In this document: positions 6,469 to 15,230 of the stretch, piece by piece
How positions within the stretch are numbered: the first letter of the stretch is position 1
How the letters are laid out: each line of letters begins with the position of its first letter
Source of the DNA: JAVBNA01 sp031551875
GTDB taxonomy: Bacteria > Bacillota > Clostridia > Oscillospirales > Acutalibacteraceae
Direction of reading: 5' to 3'
DNA: 26,490 bases
Assembly: GCA_031551875.1 (NCBI GenBank)
Contig: JAVBNA010000009.1
Span: forward strand, 1 to 26,490
Notes under the pieces: generated by a model
Seen by the model: only the letters and a program-made list of their open reading frames with translations
The model's database searches: none
What the model was told of the DNA's origin: nothing
Program-made: the position numbers and the translations under genes

Positions 6469-6553
6469 TGGTGCGAGAGACGGGACTTGAACCCGTACGC
6501 CATAAGACACACGCCCCTCAAACGTGCCTGTCTGCCAGTTCCAGCACTCTCGC
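6469..6553 (-). tRNA. tRNA-Leu (anticodon GAG), CCA encoded
   Basis: The 7-bp acceptor stem GCGAGAG pairs with CTCTCGC, the T-arm reads GGGTTCAAGTCCC, and the anticodon stem CACGT/GCGTG encloses the loop TTGAGGG with anticodon GAG, which reads CUC and CUU. A long variable arm (TGTCTTATGGCGTA) marks a class II tRNA, as expected for leucine. The terminal CCA is encoded at 6469-6471. A near-consensus promoter and a downstream hairpin flank it. It is transcribed towards the recombinase gene. Confidence 0.93.
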
Positions 6554-6568
6554 AAGTCAACGTGTGAT

Positions 6569-6598
6569 ATTATACCATTCCCCCCCGCGCCTTGTCAA
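6569..6598 (-). promoter_or_regulatory. sigma-A promoter of tRNA-Leu
   Basis: On the minus strand TTGACA (6593-6598) and TATAAT (6569-6574), both perfect consensus, are 18 bases apart. The spacer contains a run of seven G residues. The -10 lies 15 bases upstream of the mature tRNA 5' end. Confidence 0.8.
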
Positions 6599-6637
6599 CA
6601 AAAATTTCCGCCCTCCCGAATTAATCTCGGGAATTGC

Positions 6638-6666
6638 TTGAAAAAGAATCCAAAGTGCGGTAAAAT
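6638..6666 (+). promoter_or_regulatory. sigma-A-type promoter of the Wzz/BY-kinase-like gene
   Basis: TTGAAA (6638-6643) and TAAAAT (6661-6666) are separated by 17 bases on the plus strand. The ATG used for the gene is at 6709, giving a short leader of roughly 35 bases. Confidence 0.6.
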
Positions 6667-6708
6667 GATATGAAATTGTTTTGCTGTCATGCAGGAAAGG
6701 ACGTCAAA

Positions 6709-8112
6709 ATGGGTGAATTGTTCAAGCGCTACTATCAGCGCCTTTGGAAAAACAAGGTCTCATACGCCATCACTTTTCTCAGTATCGTTGCGGCCGTATT
6801 TCTGGTGCTTTCGGTCTATTCCGCACAGAATGCGGCATATAACAAAAGTCTCAACCTGGATGACCCGGAGGTTAACCCCCAAAACTATGTACATGTCTCA
6901 AAAGCCTTCTTTGCAGGCTTTGCACTTTATTCGAACGCAAAGGACGCAGGCGGGCAGCCGATCTTTGAAGGCTATAAGTACCAGACCAGCGACGAAACTC
7001 TGCCCATGCTCAAGAAAATGGCCATCTACTTTAACGGGGCTGACCCCCGCAACGAGCTCATCAAGCTGGCCGGTCTGGAGGGCAAAATCACTTACAGGGA
7101 TTTTGACATTCAGATCTCTGACTACAGCTCCATGTGCTACCGTTTCAATGTGTACAGTCAAAATGAGGAATATTGCCGGGCACTCGCGACCGTCCTGGAT
7201 GAAAACCTTTCCCAGCTTCTTGACCGGGATTTGCAAATCACCTATGTGCGTACGCTGGGCAATTTCTCCGTGGCGACCGAACAGCCCGCCCCCCGCAACT
7301 ACCTTGCGCGGGTCAATGACCCACTCAGTCAGAAACTCGCCGCGAAAGCCGACGGAAACTCGCCGGTTACTATGCAAAAAACGGTTTACAGCCGTACAAA
7401 CTGCGCCGCAGCTGCACTGGGCGCAGGTGTACTTTTTCTGCTTGCCCTGCTGATTTTGTCCGAGTATTTTTCTAACAAAATCTACAAGCCTGAGCAAATC
7501 CAGAAGCTTTCCTGCCGCCCCTACCTCGCCTCCATTCCGGCGCGGCACGGAGAAAAGGCCTATACGGCGCTTGCCAAAACCATCCGCTCCTCGGATCGCT
7601 TCGGCGCCTGCATCGCGGTCACCGGATGCACGGCCAAAAACAACATCTCTCCGGCAGTAACCGGCCTTGCCGCCGCGCTTGCCGCCGAGGGCAGCAAGGT
7701 GCTTCTTCTATGCCTGGCCAGAGAAAGCAAGTCCATGCTGAAGACCCTTTCGCTCAAACAGGAGCATGGCATTTCCGACGCACTGGGCGGCACGATCGAA
7801 ATTCAGACAGCAGGGGACAACCTCGGCGTCGTGCCCTCTGGCAGCGCCCCCGAAAAGCTCCCTGACGCCTGTGATTCCGAAGCTTTTAAGGCGTTCCTTT
7901 CAAAAGCGCGCGAGTCCTATGACTATGTCCTTTTCTACGGCACCGACACGGCGCAGAACCCGCAGATGCTCTCTGTACTCGGCGACGTGGACGCAGCACT
8001 GGTGGTTGTGGAATACAACGCCGTATCCAAGAGCGAGCTGCGCGTCACACTCGAGCGTCTGGATCTGCTGGGCGTGCCCGAGCAGGCCTCCATGCTTCTC
8101 AATCTTATCTAA
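6709..8112 (+). CDS. Wzz-type chain-length protein fused to a degenerate BY-kinase-like domain
   Basis: The protein has 467 residues from the ATG at 6709, which follows AGGAAAGGA by 7 bases; an in-frame ATG at 6670 lies almost on the -10 box and is unlikely. Order: cytoplasmic start, transmembrane helix (about 18-37), outer domain, second helix (about 230-255), the KIYKPEQIQKLSCRPYLASIP segment that matches the Wzz/BY-kinase linker, then a MinD/BY-kinase-like domain (about 285-467). The nucleotide-site motifs are lost: the P-loop is VTGCTAKNNIS (304-314), the Walker A' is VLLLCLARES (331-340) with no Asp, and the Walker B region is YDYVLFYGTDT (404-414) without the usual Asp. There is no C-terminal tyrosine cluster. 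It is probably a membrane regulator of surface polysaccharide assembly with no kinase activity. It stands alone, between its own promoter and a terminator, with no glycan genes nearby. Confidence 0.75.
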   Translation: MGELFKRYYQRLWKNKVSYAITFLSIVAAVFLVLSVYSAQNAAYNKSLNLDDPEVNPQNYVHVSKAFFAGFALYSNAKDAGGQPIFEGYKYQTSDETLPMLKKMAIYFNGADPRNELIKLAGLEGKITYRDFDIQISDYSSMCYRFNVYSQNEEYCRALATVLDENLSQLLDRDLQITYVRTLGNFSVATEQPAPRNYLARVNDPLSQKLAAKADGNSPVTMQKTVYSRTNCAAAALGAGVLFLLALLILSEYFSNKIYKPEQIQKLSCRPYLASIPARHGEKAYTALAKTIRSSDRFGACIAVTGCTAKNNISPAVTGLAAALAAEGSKVLLLCLARESKSMLKTLSLKQEHGISDALGGTIEIQTAGDNLGVVPSGSAPEKLPDACDSEAFKAFLSKARESYDYVLFYGTDTAQNPQMLSVLGDVDAALVVVEYNAVSKSELRVTLERLDLLGVPEQASMLLNLI

Positions 8113-8126
8113 GACTCCAGATATTC

Positions 8127-8161
8127 AAAAAACCGCGGCACTGCCTGTGTCGCGGTTTTTT
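8127..8161. terminator. bidirectional Rho-independent terminator
   Basis: AAAAAACCGCGGCAC (8127-8141) pairs with GTGTCGCGGTTTTTT (8147-8161) around TGCCT, with one G-U pair. The A-run and T-run on either side let it stop transcription in both directions. It separates the convergent Wzz-like gene and tyrS. Confidence 0.88.
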
Positions 8162-8173
8162 TATTGCGGTCTT

Positions 8174-9400
8174 TTAGAGTGTCACTTTATGATAGACCTT
8201 TTTGCCTTTTCTCAGAATCACATAGCCCTTTTCTGCAAGCGCCTCACGGGATAGTGCAAAGGCGATCGATTCCACTTTCTGGTCGTCCACTGCGATGCCG
8301 CCCTGATCGATCAAACGGCGCGCCTCCCCTTTGGAGGGTGCCATCTTTGTGTGAAGCAACAGATCCAGGATCGCGATCGAGCCGTCGGTGAGCTGATCCT
8401 CCGAAAGCTGCGTGGTGGGCATATTGCCGGTGTTTGCACCGCCGCCGAACAGCGCCCGTGCCGCCTCCCGCGCCTGCTCCGCAGCCGCCTCCCCATGGAT
8501 GAGCTTTGTCACTTCATAGGCGAGGATCTCCTTGACGTGGTTGAGCTCACTGCCCTCGCACCTCTCATACTCGGCGATTTGCTCAAGCGGCAGGAAGGTC
8601 AGAATTTTCAGGCACTTGATGACGTCGGCGTCCTCAATGTTCCGCCAGTACTGATAGAATTCATAGGGGCTGGTCTTTTCGGGGTCCAGCCACACAGCGC
8701 CCTTCTCGGTTTTGCCCATCTTTTTGCCCTCGCTCGTGGTCAGCAGGGTGAAGGTCATGCCGTAGGCTTCCTTCTGCTCGGTGCGGCGGATGAGCTCCAC
8801 GCCGCCGATGATGTTGCTCCACTGGTCGTCGCCGCCCAGCTCAAGCACACAGCCAAATTTACGGTACAGGTAGAGGAAATCGTAGCTCTGCATGAGCATA
8901 TAGTTAAGCTCAAAGAAAGACAGGCCGCGCTCGAGACGCTGTTTGTAGCACTCAAAAGACAGCATGCGGTTGACCGAGAAATGCACGCCGATCTCCCGCA
9001 GAAATTCCACATAATTGAGGTTTAAGAGCCAGTCGCCATTGTTGACCATGATGGCCTTGCCGTCGGAAAAATCAATCAGCGCGGACATCTGCTTCTTGAA
9101 ACAGCTGATGTTGTGTTCAATGGTCTCGCGGGTCATCATCTGACGCATGTCAGTCTTGCCCGACGGGTCGCCGATCATGCCGGTTCCGCCGCCGAACAGG
9201 GCGATCGGAACATGTCCCGCGCGCTGCATGTGCGCCATCACCATCACCTGGACAAAATGTCCGACGTGCAGGCTGTCGGCGGTGGGGTCAAAGCCGATGT
9301 AAAACAGGATTTTGTCCTCTTCCAGCAGCTCCCTGATTTTTTCCTCGTTGGTCATCTGCGCGATCAACCCGCGCGCCTTGAGTTCCTCAAACACTTTCAT
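8174..9400 (-). CDS. tyrS: tyrosine--tRNA ligase
   Basis: The protein has 408 residues and charges tRNA-Tyr with tyrosine in the cytoplasm. The class I Rossmann fold shows the HIGH-type motif HVGH at residues 45-48, the Tyr-binding FYIGFDPTADSLH, GDPSGKT, and the KMSKS-type loop KKMGKT. An S4 RNA-binding domain lies at the C-terminus (about 340-400, APSKGEARRLIDQGGIAVDD). The ATG at 9400 follows GGAGGACAGACC. It is the last gene of the dxs-tlyA-nadK-argR-recN-tyrS run, 33 bases after recN, and ends at the bidirectional terminator. There is no room for a T-box leader directly before it, so expression probably follows the operon. Confidence 0.97.
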   Translation of the reverse strand: MKVFEELKARGLIAQMTNEEKIRELLEEDKILFYIGFDPTADSLHVGHFVQVMVMAHMQRAGHVPIALFGGGTGMIGDPSGKTDMRQMMTRETIEHNISCFKKQMSALIDFSDGKAIMVNNGDWLLNLNYVEFLREIGVHFSVNRMLSFECYKQRLERGLSFFELNYMLMQSYDFLYLYRKFGCVLELGGDDQWSNIIGGVELIRRTEQKEAYGMTFTLLTTSEGKKMGKTEKGAVWLDPEKTSPYEFYQYWRNIEDADVIKCLKILTFLPLEQIAEYERCEGSELNHVKEILAYEVTKLIHGEAAAEQAREAARALFGGGANTGNMPTTQLSEDQLTDGSIAILDLLLHTKMAPSKGEARRLIDQGGIAVDDQKVESIAFALSREALAEKGYVILRKGKKVYHKVTL

Positions 9401-9433
9401 GGTCTGTCCTCCGAATTTCGTTATGATTGGGGT

Positions 9434-11110
9434 CTATTCGATCATGCCGGCCTGCTGTAAAAGTTCCTCCGCGCCCAGACGCATGGCCTGCGACTGTGCG
9501 CCGCCCATAATCCGGGCCAGCTCGCCCACCCGTCCCTCGCGGTCGAGTGGACTCACATGCGTGAAGGTTCTATCCTTCCCGCTGGTTTTCTCAATGATAA
9601 AATGCTCATCGGCATAGCAGGCGATCTGTGCCAGATGGGTCACGCAGATGATCTGCCTCGCCCGGGAGACCTCCTTCATTTTAAGCCCCACCTTCTGCGC
9701 CGCGCCGCCACTGATGCCCGTGTCAATTTCGTCAAAAATCAGGGTGTCCAGCTCATCAATACGCGCGAATACGGCTTTGAGCGCCAGCATCATGCGGGAC
9801 AACTCGCCGCCCGACGCAATTTTGGCAAGCGGCTTGGGCGGCTCGCCGGGATTGGTGGAAATCAGGAACTGAATCGCGTCCAGCCCCCTTGATGTCGGCT
9901 CAGTTTCCTTCTGCTCCACCTCAAAACGCACCCCCGGCATATCGAGAAATTGCAGCTCTTTTTGCAGTGCTTTTGTAAAGCGCTCGGCTGTCATTTTCCT
10001 CTCATCCAACAGCGCATTTCCGAGGCTTCTCACGCGCTCTTCCGCGCCGCGCGTCTGCTCTTCCAGCCGCGCCCTGTTTTGCTCGCTGTTCATGAGCATA
10101 TTCAGCTCGTCCCTGGCTGCGGCCTGAAAGGCAAGAATTTCCCCGACGCCCTTACCGTATTTTAACGAAAGACGGTATATCCTGTCAAGCCGCGCTTCGA
10201 TCTCCGATATCTCAGAGGGTTCAAACGCCATGCCCTCCAGCAGTTCACGCACCCCGGAGGCACACTCGGCGAGCTCATAGGAAAGCCCCTCCAGACGCGT
10301 ATACAGCGTCTGTGCCTCGGGGAAAAGCGGCGCAATGTCTGAAAGCGCCGACGCCGCGCGGCCGGTCGTCTCTTCCGCCCCGGTCAGGATCTCGTCGTCG
10401 CCGCCCAGAAAACGGTCGGCCTCCTGCAGTGCCGAGGCAATTTTCTCCGCGCTCAGAATCTGTGTCCTGCGCAGGGACAGTTCTTCCTCTTCCCCGATTT
10501 CCAGCGCCGCGGCGTCAATCTCCCCAATTTGATAAGTAAGCAGGTCGATTTTCCTAAGCCGGTCGGCCTCATCGGTGCGGTTCTGCGCAAGCTCGGCGCG
10601 CAGTGACTTCCAGTTTTGATAGGCCGCCTGATAGGCCGCAACGTGCGCCTCCAGCTTCCCATAGGCGTCGAGATAGCCCACGTGCGCCTCGGGGGAGAGC
10701 AGCGCCTGGTTGTCGTGCTGGCCGTGTATGTTGATGAGCAGAACGCCCACGTCGCGCAGCAAACCGGCGGTCACGGGCTGACCGTTTATGCGGCAGACCG
10801 ACTTGCCGTCGAGGGAAAGGGTGCGCTGTAAAAGGACGCCGCCCTCCTCGTCCAGCTCGGCGCCCAGTGCGGACAACCTGTCCGCCGTGTGCTTTGACAC
10901 GCCGGTGAACAGCGCCGTCACCCTGGCGCTCCTTTCGCCTGAACGGATGAGATCACGGGAGGTGCGCATCCCCAGGATCGCGTTAATCGCGTCGATCAGG
11001 ATGGACTTGCCCGCGCCGGTTTCACCGGTCAGGACATTGAGGCCTGCGCCCAGCGTGAGCGTAACCTTTTCAATGACCGCGACATTTTCTATATAAAGCT
11101 CGGACAGCAT
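9434..11110 (-). CDS. recN: DNA repair protein RecN
   Basis: The protein has 558 residues, normal for this SMC-like ATPase of double-strand-break repair. The N-terminal head has Walker A GETGAGKS at residues 29-36. The middle part (about 150-390) is coiled coil, rich in Glu, Ala and Arg. The C-terminal head carries the ABC signature ASGGELSRMMLALK and Walker B TLIFDEIDTGISGG, followed by the VTHLAQIA switch segment. It lies 8 bases after argR, the conserved argR/ahrC-recN order of Firmicutes, and 33 bases before tyrS. I see no LexA box directly upstream; the gene is inside the operon. Confidence 0.97.
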   Translation of the reverse strand: MLSELYIENVAVIEKVTLTLGAGLNVLTGETGAGKSILIDAINAILGMRTSRDLIRSGERSARVTALFTGVSKHTADRLSALGAELDEEGGVLLQRTLSLDGKSVCRINGQPVTAGLLRDVGVLLINIHGQHDNQALLSPEAHVGYLDAYGKLEAHVAAYQAAYQNWKSLRAELAQNRTDEADRLRKIDLLTYQIGEIDAAALEIGEEEELSLRRTQILSAEKIASALQEADRFLGGDDEILTGAEETTGRAASALSDIAPLFPEAQTLYTRLEGLSYELAECASGVRELLEGMAFEPSEISEIEARLDRIYRLSLKYGKGVGEILAFQAAARDELNMLMNSEQNRARLEEQTRGAEERVRSLGNALLDERKMTAERFTKALQKELQFLDMPGVRFEVEQKETEPTSRGLDAIQFLISTNPGEPPKPLAKIASGGELSRMMLALKAVFARIDELDTLIFDEIDTGISGGAAQKVGLKMKEVSRARQIICVTHLAQIACYADEHFIIEKTSGKDRTFTHVSPLDREGRVGELARIMGGAQSQAMRLGAEELLQQAGMIE

Positions 11111-11118
11111 GTACTCAC

Positions 11119-11583
11119 CTACTTGCCCTGCGCGCCGACGAGCTTTTTAAACTCCGATACCAGCGCAATGGCGTTGTTTTCGCTGCGCGTCGCGACAAAA
11201 ATTGTGTCGTCCCCGGCGATCGTGCCCACCACGCCCTCCCGATACAGGGAGTCGAGCGCCGCGCACACCGCCTGTGCCATGCCGGTCATGCAGCGAATGA
11301 CCGCCAGGTTGACAGCATAGTCCACCGACAGCACCGAATCGGCAAACAGGTCGTAAAACTTCGCCGAGATGTCTGAGCCGGCCTCGTTTTTTCCGGTGGA
11401 ATAGCGGTATTTCCCGCTGCTGGCAAGCGACTTGACCAGACGCAGCTCCTTGATGTCTCGGGAGATGGTCGCCTGCGTCACATCAAATCCTTCCTCGCGC
11501 AAGCAGCGGAGCAGTTCCTCCTGCGTGTCAATCTCCCTCTCGCTGATCAGTTCTAAAATTTTTGCATGTCGTCTGGCTTTCAT
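11119..11583 (-). CDS. argR: arginine repressor ArgR/AhrC
   Basis: The protein has 154 residues from the ATG at 11583. That start overlaps the nadK stop as ATGA and has an AGAAGG site; a longer frame to 11628 runs into nadK and is not needed. The N-terminal winged helix (about 1-70) contains QATISRDIKELRLVKS, the ArgR DNA-recognition helix. The C-terminal hexamerisation and arginine-binding domain contains VLSVDYAVNLAVIRCMTGMA and GTIAGDDTIFVA. It represses arginine synthesis and activates catabolism when arginine is high. Its place between nadK and recN is conserved in Firmicutes; no arginine genes are in the window. Confidence 0.95.
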   Translation of the reverse strand: MKARRHAKILELISEREIDTQEELLRCLREEGFDVTQATISRDIKELRLVKSLASSGKYRYSTGKNEAGSDISAKFYDLFADSVLSVDYAVNLAVIRCMTGMAQAVCAALDSLYREGVVGTIAGDDTIFVATRSENNAIALVSEFKKLVGAQGK

Positions 11584-12449
11584 CGGTAGAACCTTCTCTC
11601 TATGATTTTCTCGTTGAGCACCTCGCAAAATGCCCGCTTTTTGAGATTGATCATCTGAACCTCCCGCCCGGCGCGCTCCACCGACAGGTATTCCCCCTCT
11701 TCAAGCGCAATGGATTTCTCCCCGTCCACGGTCAAGTGCAGCCGCTCAATCCCCGGGTTGTATTCGTGGATCTCCAGCTTTGAATCGGGCGCAAACACGA
11801 TTGTGCGGGAAAACAGGGAGTGCGGGCAGATGGGGGTCATCAGGAGACTGAAAATCGCCGGATCGATCACCGGCCCGCCCGCCGACAGCGTGTACGCAGT
11901 TGAGCCGGTGGGCGTCGCCACAATCAGTCCATCGGCACGGTATTCGGCGATGCGCGTGCCGTTGTAGGTCACATAAAGCTCCACCATGCGGGCGATAGCT
12001 TCATTGGAGACGACCACGTCGTTGAGGGCAATGTATTCCTCTTCTTCCTTGTCCCCGCCCAGAATACGGGCGGAAAGAAGCATCCGCTTTTCGGTCTCAT
12101 AGCTTTTGTCAAACAGCATGGAAAGCAGCTCAAGCTCGTTCGGTTCCAGCCCCGCCACAAAGCCCAGCCGCCCGACGTTAACGCCCAGGACAGGCTTGTC
12201 GTGCCGCATGGCGTGCTTGGCATACCGGATGATCGTGCCGTCGCCGCCCACCGCGATCAGGACATCGCAGCAGCAGGCGAGCAGCGCTTCAAAATTATCG
12301 CCGAAAGTAAAATACGCCGGAGACAGATGCTGCGCGTATTCCGTAAGGGTGTACACAGCGCCGCCCATTTCCCGCAGGTTTTTCGCAATGCGGTTACTGC
12401 ATTCCACCGCGTTTTTCTTGTCGATGTTGGGCATCAGCAAAAACTTCAT
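11580..12449 (-). CDS. nadK: NAD kinase
   Basis: The protein has 289 residues and phosphorylates NAD to NADP. The catalytic GGDGT motif is at residues 68-72 (VGGDGTIIRYAKHA); NDVVVSNE is the second NAD-binding motif; YRADGLIVATPTGSTAYTLSAGGP is the Gly/Ser/Thr-rich conserved block, given here only as its key residues A-T-P-T-G-S-T. It starts 4 bases inside the tlyA stop (ATGA overlap) and ends with an ATGA overlap to argR, so three genes are translationally coupled. It supplies the NADP that NfnAB, encoded further right, reduces, though the two are not co-transcribed. Confidence 0.96.
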   Translation of the reverse strand: MKFLLMPNIDKKNAVECSNRIAKNLREMGGAVYTLTEYAQHLSPAYFTFGDNFEALLACCCDVLIAVGGDGTIIRYAKHAMRHDKPVLGVNVGRLGFVAGLEPNELELLSMLFDKSYETEKRMLLSARILGGDKEEEEYIALNDVVVSNEAIARMVELYVTYNGTRIAEYRADGLIVATPTGSTAYTLSAGGPVIDPAIFSLLMTPICPHSLFSRTIVFAPDSKLEIHEYNPGIERLHLTVDGEKSIALEEGEYLSVERAGREVQMINLKKRAFCEVLNEKIIERRFYR

Positions 12450-13267
12450 GCGTCTTTCCCTTTCGTCAGTTCAGTGTGCGCGCGCTCTACCAGCGCGCGT
12501 ATCTCTATGCCCGAGCAATCCTCGGCCTGCCCGCTCTTTTGCAGGAAAAGCAAATATTCAATGTTGCCCTCCGGCCCCCGGATGGGCGAAAATTCCAGCC
12601 CGAGCACGGAAAACCCATTTTTCAGCGCGAACTGCCGTAAATCCTCCACGACAGTTTCATGCACCGCAGGGTCGCGCACGACGCCCTTCTTCCCCACTTT
12701 GCCGCGCCCCGCCTCAAACTGCGGCTTGATCAGGCACACCGCGCGGCCGTCCGGCTTCATCAGTCCGATCGCTACAGGCAGCAAAAGCTTTAGGGAAATA
12801 AACGAGACGTCAATGCTGAAAAAATCCACCGGCTCAGGGATTTGCTCGGCGGTGACATAGCGCATGTTGGTGCGCTCAAGGCTGATCACGCGCGGGTCGC
12901 TGCGCAGCTTCCAGTCAAGCTGACCATACCCCACATCCACCGCATAGATGCGCACCGCGCCGTTTTGCAGCATACAGTCGGTAAACCCGCCGGTGGACGC
13001 GCCGATGTCCAGCGCGACCGCGCCGGTCAGGTCAATATGAAACGTGTGTAACGCTTTTTCCAGTTTGAGCCCGCCCCGGCTGACATAGGGGAGTTTGCTG
13101 CCGCGCACCTCGACGTGCGCCTCTTCGGAAATCAGGTTGCCGGGTTTCTCACATTTTTGGTTGTCAACATAGATCTGTCCTGCCATGATCATGGCTCTGG
13201 CTTTTTCCCTGCTTTCGATCAGGCCCTTTTCGGTCAGGTAAACGTCAATCCGTATTTTTTGTGCCAC
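12446..13267 (-). CDS. tlyA: TlyA family rRNA 2'-O-methyltransferase
   Basis: The protein has 273 residues. An N-terminal S4 RNA-binding domain (about 4-60, IRIDVYLTEKGLIESREKAR) is followed by the PYVSRGGLKLEKAL linker and an FtsJ-like methyltransferase with the SAM site ALDIGASTGGFTD and DVGYGQL. TlyA enzymes methylate ribose 2'-OH groups of rRNA; some homologues are called hemolysins, a historical label. The start is GTG at 13267, with GAGGAG 7 bases upstream, and lies 23 bases inside the end of dxs. It overlaps nadK by 4 bases. The dxs-tlyA-nadK-argR-recN order is a standard Firmicutes cluster. Confidence 0.94.
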   Translation of the reverse strand: MAQKIRIDVYLTEKGLIESREKARAMIMAGQIYVDNQKCEKPGNLISEEAHVEVRGSKLPYVSRGGLKLEKALHTFHIDLTGAVALDIGASTGGFTDCMLQNGAVRIYAVDVGYGQLDWKLRSDPRVISLERTNMRYVTAEQIPEPVDFFSIDVSFISLKLLLPVAIGLMKPDGRAVCLIKPQFEAGRGKVGKKGVVRDPAVHETVVEDLRQFALKNGFSVLGLEFSPIRGPEGNIEYLLFLQKSGQAEDCSGIEIRALVERAHTELTKGKDA

Positions 13268-15128
13268 TCGCTATCTCCTCTTCAATACACGCCTGCATGC
13301 CCCGCGCGTCCAGTCCGCACTCCTCGAGCGCCTGTAAGCAGGTCGCCTGCCCGACAAAGATGTCATCTACCGCACGCAGGGTCAGCTTTCCGCTGTACCC
13401 GCTTTCGGTGAGTAGTGTCAAAAAGCTCTCGCCGACGCCGCCGATTTTCATGCCCTCCTCAAAAAAGAACACACGCTGATAGGGCAGAGCCGCCCTGACC
13501 GCATGGCGGGAGACGGGCTTAATGCGGTTGAGCTTGAGCACCGACACCCGCAGCCCTTTATTGCCGAGCGCCTCCCGCGCCACACAGGCCTGTGCGAACA
13601 GGCGCCCGTAGGCGACAATTAGAATTCCCGACGTCCCGCCGTCATAGAGGTCAAACGCGGTCATCCGGGAATGAAAATCATTCGGACGATAGGGCTCCTG
13701 CCCCCGGGGAAAGCGCACGGCGGCAACGCCGTCACAGTCGTACACCGCCTTGTGCATCATATCCTTGAGCTCGTCATAATAAGTGGGCGCGTATATCGTC
13801 AAGTTGGGAATCGAATTCATAAACGCCACGTCAAACAGCCCCTGATGGGTCTCCCCGTCGTCACCTACAATGCCTGCCCGGTCGACGGCAAGCACCACGT
13901 GCAGGTTTTGGATTGCGGCGTCGTGGATGAGCTGGTCATAGCTGCGCTGGAGAAAGGTGGAATAGACAGCAAAAACCGGGATCATTCCGCCCGCCGCGAG
14001 GCCGGACGCAAAGGTGACCGCGTGCCCCTCGGCAATGCCCACGTCAAAAAAGCGGTTGCCAAACTGACTTGCAAACCCGCGAAGCCCGGTACCCTCCTTC
14101 ATGGCCGCCGTGATCGCACAGATGCGCTCATCCCGCCCGGCCAGCTCACACAGGGTGTCTCCGAAAATCTTGGAAAAGCTGTCACCGGTAAATACCGGTT
14201 CACCCGTCTCCACATCAAAGCCGGCCGTGCCGTGAAATCCGCGCGGATCCTTCTCGGCGAATTCATAGCCCTTTCCCTTGATGGTGGAAAGATGAATAAA
14301 AATAGGGCGGGTGGATTCGCGCGCAACCTTGAACACACGGATCAGGCTTTTGAGGTCGTGCCCGTCGATCAGCCCGTAATAGGTGAAGCCCATGTCCTCA
14401 AACAGAGTTCCCTTATAGATAATGTCCTTGAGCACCGATTTGGAGCGCCGAATCAGATTTTTCAGCGGTTTTCCGATCAGCGGAACCTTGGGAAGTCCCC
14501 GGTCCACGACGCCCTTGAAACGCAGATATAAGTTTTTTGTGCGGATGGAGGACAGATAGCGCGCCATCGAGCCGACACCGCGCGAAATGGACATCTTGTT
14601 GTCGTTGAGGATGACAATGAAATTGCCCGGAAAGCGTCCGGCGTTGTTAAGCCCCTCATAGGCCAGCCCCCCCGACAGCGCCCCGTCGCCGATCACCGCC
14701 ATCACACAGCGATCCGCACCCTGCAGCACGCTTGCCTCCGCAAGACCCAGCGCCGCCGAAATCGAGGTCGAGCTGTGTCCGGTGCCGAAGGCGTCGTACG
14801 CGCTTTCGTACCGTTTGGGAAATCCCGAGATCCCATCCTTAAGACGAATGGTATCAAAGCCGTCCAGACGACCGGTCAGCAGCTTGTGGGTATAGGACTG
14901 ATGCCCCACGTCCCACACCACCTGATCGTTCGGAAAGTCAAAAACCCGGTGCAGGGCAACAGTCAACTCTACCGTACCCAGGTTGGACGCCAGATGCCCC
15001 CCATTTTTGGATACAGTGTGAATCAGCTGCCGTCGGATGTCGTCACAAAGCGCTTCCATTTCATCGAAGGAAAGCTTCTTTATGCCGCTTGGCAGCGGTA
15101 TATTGGTAAGCAAATTGTCTTTTGCCAT
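13245..15128 (-). CDS. dxs: 1-deoxy-D-xylulose-5-phosphate synthase
   Basis: The enzyme joins pyruvate and glyceraldehyde-3-phosphate, the first step of the MEP isoprenoid pathway, with thiamine diphosphate. It has about 627 residues. Seen in order: GHQSYTHKLLTGR, GTGHSSTSISAALG, the ThDP-Mg motif GDGALSGG followed by LNDNKMSIS, then the transketolase middle domain with DRAGIVGDDGETHQGLFD and the C-terminal domain. ATG codons at 15134 and 15128 compete; the GGGGA site is only 4 bases from the first and about 10 from the second, so I use 15128. It heads the operon to tyrS and has its own promoter at 15156-15184. IspA, encoded just upstream, uses the end products of this pathway. Confidence 0.97.
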   Translation of the reverse strand: MAKDNLLTNIPLPSGIKKLSFDEMEALCDDIRRQLIHTVSKNGGHLASNLGTVELTVALHRVFDFPNDQVVWDVGHQSYTHKLLTGRLDGFDTIRLKDGISGFPKRYESAYDAFGTGHSSTSISAALGLAEASVLQGADRCVMAVIGDGALSGGLAYEGLNNAGRFPGNFIVILNDNKMSISRGVGSMARYLSSIRTKNLYLRFKGVVDRGLPKVPLIGKPLKNLIRRSKSVLKDIIYKGTLFEDMGFTYYGLIDGHDLKSLIRVFKVARESTRPIFIHLSTIKGKGYEFAEKDPRGFHGTAGFDVETGEPVFTGDSFSKIFGDTLCELAGRDERICAITAAMKEGTGLRGFASQFGNRFFDVGIAEGHAVTFASGLAAGGMIPVFAVYSTFLQRSYDQLIHDAAIQNLHVVLAVDRAGIVGDDGETHQGLFDVAFMNSIPNLTIYAPTYYDELKDMMHKAVYDCDGVAAVRFPRGQEPYRPNDFHSRMTAFDLYDGGTSGILIVAYGRLFAQACVAREALGNKGLRVSVLKLNRIKPVSRHAVRAALPYQRVFFFEEGMKIGGVGESFLTLLTESGYSGKLTLRAVDDIFVGQATCLQALEECGLDARGMQACIEEEIASGTKNTD

Positions 15129-15155
15129 GCGCATAAGTCCCCACGTTTTTTAATA

Positions 15156-15184
15156 ATAATACCATGCCTGAGAGCAGAATTCAA
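15156..15184 (-). promoter_or_regulatory. sigma-A-type promoter of the dxs operon
   Basis: On the minus strand TTGAAT (15179-15184) and TATTAT (15156-15161) are 17 bases apart. It lies in the 96-base gap between ispA and dxs, the only sizeable gap in this part of the cluster, which suggests that dxs-tyrS is a separate transcription unit. No GC-rich terminator is visible after ispA. Confidence 0.6.
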
Positions 15185-15230
15185 CCATGAATTATAATAA
15201 ATATTTATCGATTATCGTTAAAGTTGGTTT

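Noticed and set aside
6388..6560. tRNA-Leu 3' end as attachment site of the recombinase
   Set aside because: Large serine recombinases do not usually target tRNA genes, the tRNA is complete, and I found no second copy of its 3' end in the window.
8112..9400. Possible T-box leader for tyrS
   Set aside because: tyrS follows recN by 33 bases with only a ribosome-binding site between; there is no room for a T-box.
13671..14531. Plus-strand open frame of 286 codons
   Set aside because: It is antisense to dxs, whose conserved motifs are unmistakable; long antisense frames are common in GC-rich genes.
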